This document shows, piece by piece, positions 1 through 5,830 of a stretch of DNA of 7,572 nucleotides. Under the pieces are notes generated by a model. The model saw nothing but the letters and a program-made list of their open reading frames with translations, ran no database searches and had not been told where the DNA came from. The stretch spans positions 1 through 7,572 of the forward strand of contig JAFAMS010000067.1 of the NCBI GenBank assembly GCA_019233165.1. Direction: 5' to 3'. A program made the translations under genes and the position numbers. The DNA is from Vulcanimicrobiota bacterium. GTDB lineage: Bacteria > Vulcanimicrobiota > Vulcanimicrobiia > Vulcanimicrobiales > Vulcanimicrobiaceae. How positions within the stretch are numbered: the first letter of the stretch is position 1; each line of letters starts with the position of its first letter.

Positions 1-659
1 TTGCCGACGCTGTCGTACACGACGGGGACGCCGATCCCGGCGGTGAGACGTTTGACTTCGACGTCGAACTCCTGCGTGTTGTAATCGACGGTGTGATCGG
101 CGCCGTCGGCGCGCGCGAGCGCGGCTTTCTCCGCACTGCCGACCGTACCGATGACGATCGCACCGCGCATTTTCGCCATCTGCACGAGCAGCTGTCCGAC
201 CCCACCGGCGGCGGCATGGATCAGCACGGTCTCGCCGCGCCCGATCGGATACGTGTCGTGGCTCAGGTACTGGGCGGTCATCCCTTGGACCATCGCGACG
301 CACGCGTTGAGATCCGAGATCCCCTCGGGGACCGGGACGAGCTTGTCGACCGGAACGACGCAATACTCGGCGTACGTCCCCGCGAAATAGACGAACGTGA
401 CGCGGTCCCCGAGCTTGAGGCCGTATTTGGCGAGGTCGGTCCCTTCGCCGGCCGCTTCGATGACGCCGGCGCCTTCCTGGCCGGCGGTGAACGGCGTCTC
501 TTTCTTATAGAGCCCGGTGCGATAGTACACGTCGATGAAGTTGATCCCGGCCGCCCGGACGTGAATGAGCGCCTCGCCGGCGCGCGGCGTCGGCTTGGGG
601 ATCTCCTTGAGGACGAGAGCCTCGGGGCCTCCGGTTGAATCGACGACGATAGCGTGCAC
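1..659 (-). CDS. Quinone oxidoreductase (zinc-independent MDR family), C-terminus beyond left edge
   Basis: Partial gene: 219 codons are visible and the C-terminal third lies outside. Family members reduce quinones or reactive enones with NADPH in the cytoplasm. The N-terminal GroES-like half carries NFIDVYYRTGLY (residues 40-51), a hallmark of the QOR group, and the GxxGAGVI-like stretch near 60-67. The Rossmann half opens with VLIHAAAGGVGQLLVQMAK (145-163), whose AAxGGVG loop binds NADPH. MVQGMTAQYL (123-132) also matches QOR proteins. There is no catalytic-zinc Cys/His set, so it is not a classical alcohol dehydrogenase. The GTG start at 659-657 was chosen because AAGGA lies 6 nt upstream and translation begins in register with the family's usual N-terminus. 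It follows the M48/RDD gene by 23 nt and is probably the last visible gene of the ubiD operon. The exact substrate is unknown. Confidence 0.9.
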   Translation of the reverse strand, partial: MHAIVVDSTGGPEALVLKEIPKPTPRAGEALIHVRAAGINFIDVYYRTGLYKKETPFTAGQEGAGVIEAAGEGTDLAKYGLKLGDRVTFVYFAGTYAEYCVVPVDKLVPVPEGISDLNACVAMVQGMTAQYLSHDTYPIGRGETVLIHAAAGGVGQLLVQMAKMRGAIVIGTVGSAEKAALARADGADHTVDYNTQEFDVEVKRLTAGIGVPVVYDSVG

Positions 660-665
660 GAGCGT

Positions 666-673
666 TCCTTTCC
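666..673 (-). promoter_or_regulatory. Ribosome binding site deciding the GTG start of the quinone oxidoreductase
   Basis: Read on the minus strand this is GGAAAGGA, ending 6 nt before the GTG at 659. It is the clearest Shine-Dalgarno sequence in the minus-strand operon. It fits the fact that this is the only junction where the genes do not overlap, so initiation cannot depend on a terminating ribosome at the start codon. Confidence 0.7.
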
Positions 674-682
674 GGTACGGCC

Positions 683-1993
683 CTAAGCGACGGGAGCGCG
701 CTCTGCAAACAGGGCGCTCGCGCTGACGAGCCTGGTACCCGAATATTTATCGTACGGCTGCACTCGGCGCAACCCCCAAAGCAGAAGCGGGAAGATCGCG
801 AGGAAACTGAGTCCCGCCAGCGCATAGCGCCGCACGACTTGCAGAAGCGTCGGCCGGCCGAAATCGGCGCTCAGCACGCGCAGATCCGTGACCATCATCC
901 CGACGGTCCGTCCGGCGACGCTCACGAGTAGGATCGAATACAGCCACAGCAGGACCAGGTTCGTCCCGCTGATCGCTCCCACGAGCGTCGGAAGCGCGAC
1001 CGAAACGTTTTGGAGATTGACGAACGAGGGGGGCGTGCCGATCGTCACGATCGACGGCATGATCGCCAGGACCACGATCATGTCGATGATCCACGAGCCT
1101 ATCCGCCGCCACGGCCCGGCGAAGCCGCGTTGCGACTGCGCCTCAACCAGGCGCCGAGGCCGCTCGCTGGCAGCCAGACCGTTCGTCCGCGCCTGCGCGA
1201 ACCGCTCGAGCCAGATCCGCGCGAGCGGCGTGTTCGAGAATGCCGCGACCGCCGACATCCGGCGCGTCGCATACGGTGAAGACGCGAGCCACTCGCCCGC
1301 GCGCAACGACGGCTCGGCCTCGATCTCCCGCAACTGCTCGGCGACGCGGCCGACGTCGACCTCGCGAGCGACGCTGTGGAAGCTCGCGATCGCGATCGCG
1401 CGCAGCGCCTTGTCCTGCGAGCCGCAACAGAGTAAGCCGACGCGATCCGCGGTGTACTCCGTCCTCCGCAGGAAGCCACCGAGGACGAGCGAGACCGCGA
1501 CGTTTTCGCGGCCGTTCACCGAAAGCATCGACGTGATCCGCGTGTGGCCCGCTCGGATGTGGGCGAGCTCCCTGCCGACCAAGAAGCGCAGCTCGTCTGC
1601 ATCGAGGTGGCGCAGCCAATGCGTCGAGATCACGAGCGCGTACGGCTCGCCGATCCCCACCGCGACGATCGGGACGAGCGGGTCGTCGCGAATGAAGATT
1701 TGGGGCGGATCGATGTCGAGGACGCGCGCGCAGTCGGCGACGAGTTGCGCGAGCTCGGACATTTGTCCGGTATGCACGTGGATGCTGTCGCCGAGCAGCC
1801 TCCCGCGCGCGATCGAAACGTAGAGCAGCGCGCCGATTCCGATCAGCAGCAAATGCGACGCCGAAAAAGCGGAAGAAAGAATCAGCCCGACGAGACCGAG
1901 CGAAAGCGGCAGCGCGGCGATGCACCACACCATCGCCGCGCGTTCCTTCTCGTCGCGGATGGAGTCCGGGCCGAAAAAGAGCGGGTCCCTCAC
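683..1993 (-). CDS. M48-type peptidase domain fused to RDD membrane domain, atypical zinc motif
   Basis: A 436-residue membrane protein. Two hydrophobic segments (about 21-42 and 44-62) precede an M48 (Ste24/HtpX-like) peptidase-type domain. That domain contains LRFLVGRELAHIRAGHTR (135-152) and, 34 residues after H145, EYTAD (179-183), the usual third zinc-ligand motif. The expected HExxH reads R141-E142-L-A-H145, so the first zinc His is Arg (codon AGG at 1573-1571). About 291-425 is an RDD domain: RRIGSWIIDM (R297, D304), VAGRTVGMMVTDLRVL, and YDKYSGTRLV (D415), with hydrophobic segments near 300-318, 340-360 and 389-407. M48 enzymes degrade or mature membrane proteins; RDD domains are membrane modules of mostly unknown or transport-related role. 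Whether this protein is proteolytic is uncertain. The GTG start at 1993 overlaps the preceding stop (GTGA), with no strong Shine-Dalgarno, so it is probably translated by coupling. Confidence 0.85.
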   Translation of the reverse strand: MRDPLFFGPDSIRDEKERAAMVWCIAALPLSLGLVGLILSSAFSASHLLLIGIGALLYVSIARGRLLGDSIHVHTGQMSELAQLVADCARVLDIDPPQIFIRDDPLVPIVAVGIGEPYALVISTHWLRHLDADELRFLVGRELAHIRAGHTRITSMLSVNGRENVAVSLVLGGFLRRTEYTADRVGLLCCGSQDKALRAIAIASFHSVAREVDVGRVAEQLREIEAEPSLRAGEWLASSPYATRRMSAVAAFSNTPLARIWLERFAQARTNGLAASERPRRLVEAQSQRGFAGPWRRIGSWIIDMIVVLAIMPSIVTIGTPPSFVNLQNVSVALPTLVGAISGTNLVLLWLYSILLVSVAGRTVGMMVTDLRVLSADFGRPTLLQVVRRYALAGLSFLAIFPLLLWGLRRVQPYDKYSGTRLVSASALFAERAPVA

Positions 1994-3156
1994 CGCACGA
2001 TGAATCCCGACGGGTGCGCGGCGCGCACGTAATGCCAGTTCCCGCCTTGCAGCTGGTAGAAGTAGACGTTGGGATCGTTCGCGTCGCCGTAGGCGTCGAA
2101 CGTGAACGAGCCGACGATCGTGTCGAACGCGATCGGTTGGGCGAGCGTCCGCATGACGCCGAGGCGCGCGATCGTCGACCCGCGCCGGATCGCCGCAACG
2201 AACATCTGCGTCGCCGCATAGCCGAATGCCGCGAGCGGACCCATCGGTCCGTAGTGCTGCTCGTAGTTTTGCTTGATCGCCATCGCCTGCGGGACGATCT
2301 GCAGCGGCGGCATCGAGGTCGAGACGGTCAACCCTTCGACCGCGGAGCCGTACGACGGGACGAGCGCGCCGTCGAAGAAACCCGAGGGACCGTCGAACTG
2401 GCCGCCGTAGCCGGCGCCGCGCAGCGCCGGGATCAGGGGTCCCAAGTCCCGTGCGAGCCCCGAAAGGAAGACGAGATCCGCTCCCTGCGCGACGATCCGG
2501 CGGGCGAGCGCGTCGAAGTCCGGGCGGTCGGCGGGAAAACGCGCGTCGAACGGGGTCAGCCCGTCCCCGCCGGTTTGCTTGTAGAATGCGAACGCGACCG
2601 CCGGTCCGTAATCGGCACCGTCGGCGGAGACGACCGCGATCTTTTTTCCGCGGTTCTCTTTTTTCACGTAGCGCGCGTGCAAGATCCCTTCGGTCGTGTC
2701 TTTCGTCGGGAGACGGAAGACGTTCCGATAGCCTTGCTGCGTGATCGAATCGAGCGTCGTCGCCGGCACGATCAGCGGCATCGCGGCGTTCGCGTACTGC
2801 CGCACGAGCTGGTTCGTGATTTTGCCGCCAAGGTGGCCGATCGCGGCGGATTGGTTCAAGTCGTTGATTGCGAACTGCGCCTCGAGCAGCGCCTGCGCCA
2901 TCGTCCCTTGATCGTCGAAGGTTCGCAAGGACCAGAAGCGGTCGAAGAGTCCGCGCGTCCCGTTCGCGTCGTCGAGCGCGCCGCGGACGCCGTTGGCAAG
3001 CTGCGTCCCGGCCTGAGATTCCGGCCCGCTCAGCGGGCAGACGACCGCGACGCTCGCCTGAGGATTGATCTGCGCCGATCCCTTCGCCGCGGTCGCTGCG
3101 AGCGCCGCGCCGATCCCGCCGGCAAACGCCCGCCGCGTGCGCTTGCCGGTCTTCAT
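1990..3156 (-). CDS. Leucine/branched-chain-type ABC substrate-binding protein (Peripla_BP_6 family)
   Basis: A 388-residue protein resembling LivJ-like periplasmic receptors. Residues 1-28 look like an export signal with a twin-arginine flavour: KRTRRAFAGG (5-14), an Ala-rich core, then KGSA with probable cleavage after A28. The mature part begins VAVVCPLSGPESQAGTQLANG (36-56), the typical first strand and ligand loop of type I receptors. Other family features are AIGHLGGKITNQL (105-117), IVPATT (129-134), NVFRLP (145-150), KIAVVSADGADYG (172-184), GADLVFLSG (225-233), FGYAATQMFVAAI (311-323) and a C-terminal SFTFDAYGDANDPNVYFYQ. Such receptors bind amino acids, amides or aromatic acids for an ABC importer, but no permease or ATPase gene is in the window. 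The ATG at 3156 overlaps the UbiA stop (ATGA) and starts exactly at the signal peptide, so I prefer it to longer upstream readings. The ligand is unknown; its place beside UbiD/UbiA makes an aromatic acid conceivable, which is inference. Confidence 0.87.
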   Translation of the reverse strand: MKTGKRTRRAFAGGIGAALAATAAKGSAQINPQASVAVVCPLSGPESQAGTQLANGVRGALDDANGTRGLFDRFWSLRTFDDQGTMAQALLEAQFAINDLNQSAAIGHLGGKITNQLVRQYANAAMPLIVPATTLDSITQQGYRNVFRLPTKDTTEGILHARYVKKENRGKKIAVVSADGADYGPAVAFAFYKQTGGDGLTPFDARFPADRPDFDALARRIVAQGADLVFLSGLARDLGPLIPALRGAGYGGQFDGPSGFFDGALVPSYGSAVEGLTVSTSMPPLQIVPQAMAIKQNYEQHYGPMGPLAAFGYAATQMFVAAIRRGSTIARLGVMRTLAQPIAFDTIVGSFTFDAYGDANDPNVYFYQLQGGNWHYVRAAHPSGFIVR

Positions 3157-4001
3157 CGGGCGAGCGTATAGGCGACGAGCGTCGTCAGCATGAATGCGAC
3201 CGAAAACGCCATGTTCGTCGTAAAGACGCGCTCGTTGAGTGCGAACACATTGGCGGCGAGCCCGATCAGCCGGCGCTCGTACCCGACCAAAACGACCGCG
3301 AGCGCGACGCCGACGAAGTAGAAGGGCGTCGCTTCGGCGAGAAGCCCTGCGAGGAGCAGCATCACGCTCATCGCGGCGTGGAGTCCCAGTGGGAGCGAGC
3401 GACTCGCGCGCTCGCCGAAACGAACGGGAATCGAGCGAAGATTTTGGGCGCGATCCACGTCGTAGTCCATCATCGCGTAGAGTATGTCGAATCCCGCAAC
3501 CCAGACGGTGACGGCAAGAAAGAGCAGGATCGACGGAAACGTCACGCTGCCGGTCACGGCGATGAACGCGCCGAGCGGCGCGAAGCCGTCGACGGCGCCG
3601 AGAACGAAATGCGCTCCCCATGTGAAGCGCTTGCAGAGCGGATAGAAGAGAATGCCAAGTGCGGCGAGCGGAAGGAGCACGACGCAGAGCGGGTTGAGGT
3701 TCCAGGCTGCGACCGCCGTTACGAGCAAGCCGCCGGCGATCGCGACGAGCATCACGCGCGGGTGCAGGGCGCCGCTCGCCGTCGGACGGTTTGCGGTCCG
3801 CGGATTCGTCGCATCGATTCGCCGGTCGAAAAAACGGTTCGCGGCCATCGCCGCGGTCCGCGCGCCGACGACCGCGACGGTGATCCACGCGAGCTGCGCG
3901 AGCGTCGGGAGGCCACGGGCGCCCATCACGGCGCCGACGTAGGCGAACGGGAGCGCGAAGAGCGTGTGCTCGATGCGGATGTCGCGAAGGAAGAGTCTCA
4001 A
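3153..4001 (-). CDS. ubiA: UbiA-family aromatic prenyltransferase (4-hydroxybenzoate/MqnP-like)
   Basis: A 282-residue integral membrane enzyme that would transfer a polyprenyl chain to an aromatic acid in quinone synthesis. Both Mg-diphosphate Asp motifs are present: N55-RFF-D59-RRI-D63 and D179-Y-D181-V-D183. NPRTANRP (66-73) and KRFTWGAHFVLG (124-135) are further family signatures, and the hydrophobic segments fit the usual multi-helix bundle. EHTLFALPFAY at the N-terminus and ARTAAMAANR resemble the non-proteobacterial UbiA branch (the TIGR01475 type, as I recall it), which is often found with the futalosine menaquinone route. The substrate may therefore be 1,4-dihydroxy-6-naphthoate (MqnP role) rather than 4-hydroxybenzoate; sequence alone does not decide. 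The TTG start at 4001 was chosen because it gives the normal N-terminus, has AGGGA 5 nt upstream, and overlaps the UbiD stop as TTGA; no ATG or GTG lies close by in frame. Length is normal for the family. Confidence 0.95.
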   Translation of the reverse strand: MRLFLRDIRIEHTLFALPFAYVGAVMGARGLPTLAQLAWITVAVVGARTAAMAANRFFDRRIDATNPRTANRPTASGALHPRVMLVAIAGGLLVTAVAAWNLNPLCVVLLPLAALGILFYPLCKRFTWGAHFVLGAVDGFAPLGAFIAVTGSVTFPSILLFLAVTVWVAGFDILYAMMDYDVDRAQNLRSIPVRFGERASRSLPLGLHAAMSVMLLLAGLLAEATPFYFVGVALAVVLVGYERRLIGLAANVFALNERVFTTNMAFSVAFMLTTLVAYTLAR

Positions 4002-5491
4002 CGCAGTCCCTGGCCGGACCAGCAGTTCGCGACGCCTCGACGCTCGAGCACGCCCTCGAGGCCGTAGGCCTTCCAGCGCGAGCTCACCAGCTTGCGCGTC
4101 CCTTCGTCCATCACCATATCGGGAGGCCATTCGCGCTCGTAGCCCTCGTCCGCGCCTTTGCGCGTAGCGTCGATCCCCAGCTTGTGGCCGAGTGCGGGCA
4201 AGTAGGAACCGGCGTGATCGAGATCGTCGACGGGTCCTTTGACGATCGTGAAATCGCGCGACGGATCGACGTTGTTGAGCGCAAACCACGCAACGCTGCG
4301 GACGTCGTGGACGTCGACGTCGGCATCGACGACCAAGATCGTGCGCGTGAGCATCATCATGTGTCCGAGACCCCATAGTGCGTTCATCACTTTGAACGCG
4401 TGCCCCGGATACGATTTCCGGATCGAGACGATGCACAAGTTGTGGAACCCGCCTTCGACCGGCAAATTGTAGTCGACGATCTCGGGGACGACGAGCTGTA
4501 GCAGCGGGAGAAAGATCCGTTCGGTCGCCTTCCCAAGCCACGCGTCTTCCATCGGCGGTTTTCCGACGACGGTTGCGGCATAGATCGGCTTGCGTCGCCG
4601 CGTTATCGCCGTGCAATGGAAAGTCGGATAGAGATCGGCGAGGCTGTAGACGCCGGTGTGATCGCCGAACGGCCCCTCGGTGCGCAGGTCGGCGTTGTCG
4701 ACGTACCCTTCGAGGACGAACTCGGCGTCCGCCGGGACTTTGAGATCGATCGTCTTGCAGCGAACGACGCGTACGGGCTTGCCGCGCAGAAGGCCGGCGA
4801 ACGCGAGCTCGTCGACGATCGGCGGGAGCGGCGCGGTCGCGGCGTAGGTCACGACGGGGTCGCTCCCGATAACGACCGCGACGGGGACGCGCTCGCCCCA
4901 CTTGGCCGCGTGCGCGCGACCGTGCTTGTGGCGCTGCCAGTGCATCCCGGTCGTTCGTTCGTCGTAGACCTGCATCCGATAGCAGCCCAGGTTTTGGGTC
5001 CCGCTCTGCGGATCGCGCGTCACGACGAGGCCGAGCGTGACGAACGGGCCGGCGTCGAGCGGCCACGTCGTGAGAACGGGGAGCGCGCGCAGGTCCGGTT
5101 CCTCGATCACGACGTCCTGAACCGCGCCGTGCGCCGCCGTCTTGGGGATCGCGCTTGCAAGCGGCGCGAGCGAGGCCAGCTTTGCGAGTTTCCCACCGAG
5201 CGACTCGGGGACCGAGAGATCGAGCAGCGAGCGAAGACGCGCGCCGACTTCGTCGAGCGTTTGCGTGTCGAACGCCATTGCGATCCGTCGCGCGCTCCCG
5301 AACTGGTTCGTGAGAACCGGAAACTCCGAACCGCGGACGCGCGTAAAAAGAAGTGCCGGACCGCCGGCCTTCACGACGCGGTCGGTGATCTCCGAGATCT
5401 CGAGATAGGGGTCGACTTCGGCCGAGATCTCGCATAGCTCGCCCCGGCGGCGCAGCGCTTGGACGAAGTCTTGCAGTGAATCGAAAGGCAT
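3998..5491 (-). CDS. ubiD: UbiD-family decarboxylase (prenylated-FMN dependent)
   Basis: A 497-residue cytoplasmic enzyme that would remove the carboxyl group from a prenylated aromatic acid, the step after UbiA. MPFDSLQDFVQAL and RRGEL (15-19) match the usual UbiD N-terminus, which fixes the ATG at 5491. The prFMN/metal site stretch NLGCYRMQVYDERTTGMHW (167-185) includes N167 and R172, followed by H188. EFVLEG (257-262) with E261, and TEGPFGDHTGVYS (271-283) with E272 and D277, provide the conserved acidic residues of the active site. Length is typical and no key residue looks lost. UbiD proteins need prenylated FMN made by UbiX, and no ubiX is visible here. With the adjacent UbiA it could act in ubiquinone synthesis or as MqnL in the futalosine pathway; a general aromatic-acid decarboxylase is a less likely alternative. 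It appears to be the first gene of the minus-strand operon. There is no clear Shine-Dalgarno before its ATG. Confidence 0.96.
   Translation of the reverse strand: MPFDSLQDFVQALRRRGELCEISAEVDPYLEISEITDRVVKAGGPALLFTRVRGSEFPVLTNQFGSARRIAMAFDTQTLDEVGARLRSLLDLSVPESLGGKLAKLASLAPLASAIPKTAAHGAVQDVVIEEPDLRALPVLTTWPLDAGPFVTLGLVVTRDPQSGTQNLGCYRMQVYDERTTGMHWQRHKHGRAHAAKWGERVPVAVVIGSDPVVTYAATAPLPPIVDELAFAGLLRGKPVRVVRCKTIDLKVPADAEFVLEGYVDNADLRTEGPFGDHTGVYSLADLYPTFHCTAITRRRKPIYAATVVGKPPMEDAWLGKATERIFLPLLQLVVPEIVDYNLPVEGGFHNLCIVSIRKSYPGHAFKVMNALWGLGHMMMLTRTILVVDADVDVHDVRSVAWFALNNVDPSRDFTIVKGPVDDLDHAGSYLPALGHKLGIDATRKGADEGYEREWPPDMVMDEGTRKLVSSRWKAYGLEGVLERRGVANCWSGQGLR
4007..4011 (-). promoter_or_regulatory. 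Ribosome binding site supporting the TTG start of ubiA
   Basis: On the minus strand this reads AGGGA, followed by 5 nt (CTGCG) and then TTG at 4001. It lies inside the last codons of ubiD. It supports the TTG as the true start and, with the TTGA overlap, suggests re-initiation by ribosomes finishing ubiD. Confidence 0.6.
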
Positions 5492-5539
5492 GGCGGTCGC
5501 CGAGAAGGTTGGACGACCCGGGGGAGAACCCCGTCCCGC
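5492..5539. promoter_or_regulatory. 48-bp divergent intergenic region
   Basis: This is the only spacer between the divergent units that begin with ubiD (minus) and the small alpha-beta protein (plus). Any promoters and operators must lie here or within the ends of the flanking genes. I see no convincing -35/-10 pair on either strand. The plus-strand half contains a G-rich run and a short hairpin close to the start codon. The regulatory role is inferred from position only. Confidence 0.5.
5519..5533 (+). repeat. Short inverted repeat (5-bp stem, 5-nt loop) before the plus-strand start codon
   Basis: CGGGG, loop GAGAA, CCCCG: a perfect 5-bp G/C stem that ends 6 nt before the ATG at 5540. It contains the only purine-rich Shine-Dalgarno-like run (GGGGAG, 5521-5526), which also sits further from the ATG than usual. 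If it forms in mRNA it would hide that run. It could equally be chance in GC-rich DNA, and there is no T-run to make it a terminator. Confidence 0.35.
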
Positions 5540-5830
5540 ATGACGGTATTCGTATTACTCCGCCGGATAACCGAGCGCTTCAGCGACGAGCAGTTCGCGC
5601 CGTTGCTCGAACCGGAGTCCGAAGAGGCGCGCAGACTCTATGCCGACGGTCACTTGAGAGCGATTTATTCGCGGCAAGACGTTCCGGGCGCCGTTTTGCA
5701 GCTCGAGTGCGCCTCGCTCGATGAAGCGAAGAAGCTCGCGCAGCGTCTTCCGTTGCTCGCAAAGGGGATGCTCGAACCCGTGTTCGTTCCGGTCGGTCCG
5801 TATCGTGGGTTCACGCCGCGCAACCCTTGA
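5540..5830 (+). CDS. Small muconolactone isomerase/YciI-like protein (dimeric alpha-beta fold)
   Basis: A 96-residue protein with no signal peptide or membrane segment. It begins with a beta strand (TVFVLLRRI, 2-10), then a charged helix (about 15-37), RLYADGHLRAIYSRQDVPGA (32-51), a second strand (AVLQLECAS), a second helix (LDEAKKLAQRLPLL, 60-73) and a final strand (LEPVFVPVGPY). This beta-alpha-beta-beta-alpha-beta order and spacing, with D-G-x-L-R and the LP-L helix end, resembles muconolactone delta-isomerase and YciI-like proteins, which form ferredoxin-like dimers. True muconolactone isomerase acts in catechol breakdown, but nothing else here points to that pathway, so the activity is unassigned. 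The ATG at 5540 is the natural start. Its last 26 nt overlap the probable aconitase start, which suggests a two-gene unit with translational coupling. Confidence 0.78.
   Translation: MTVFVLLRRITERFSDEQFAPLLEPESEEARRLYADGHLRAIYSRQDVPGAVLQLECASLDEAKKLAQRLPLLAKGMLEPVFVPVGPYRGFTPRNP

Noticed and set aside
93..638. Plus-strand open frame (181 codons) opposite the quinone oxidoreductase
   Set aside because: The minus strand encodes the unmistakable QOR N-terminal and NADPH-binding motifs across the same bases.
1040..1091. Dense cluster of GATC sites (five in 52 bp), suggestive of a methylation or replication-control element
   Set aside because: The bases encode the Ile-rich first RDD membrane helix; repeated ATC codons after G produce GATC, so codon use explains the cluster.
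888..1823. Plus-strand open frame (311 codons) opposite the M48/RDD gene
   Set aside because: Low-complexity Ser/Arg/Thr-rich translation with no recognisable motif, fully inside a convincing gene on the other strand.
2014..3171. Long plus-strand open frame (385 codons) opposite the substrate-binding protein
   Set aside because: It lies antisense to a gene with clear family motifs; its translation is extremely Arg/Asp/Glu-rich with no domain-like pattern, as expected for a shadow frame in GC-rich DNA.
1990..3888. A 632-codon protein ending in the substrate-binding protein
   Set aside because: The extra 244 codons are an out-of-frame reading of ubiA. The ATG at 3156 starts a proper export signal and overlaps the ubiA stop.
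3153..5435. A single 760-codon protein ending in UbiA
   Set aside because: The first two thirds are an out-of-frame reading of ubiD with no motifs. The real UbiA begins at the TTG at 4001.
4616..5437. Plus-strand open frame (273 codons) opposite ubiD
   Set aside because: Shadow of ubiD; the composition is biased and there is no domain signature.
5541..5580. Possible minus-strand -10 box (TAATAC at 5557-5552) for ubiD
   Set aside because: There is no matching -35 element at the proper distance, and it lies inside the opposite gene; too weak to call.
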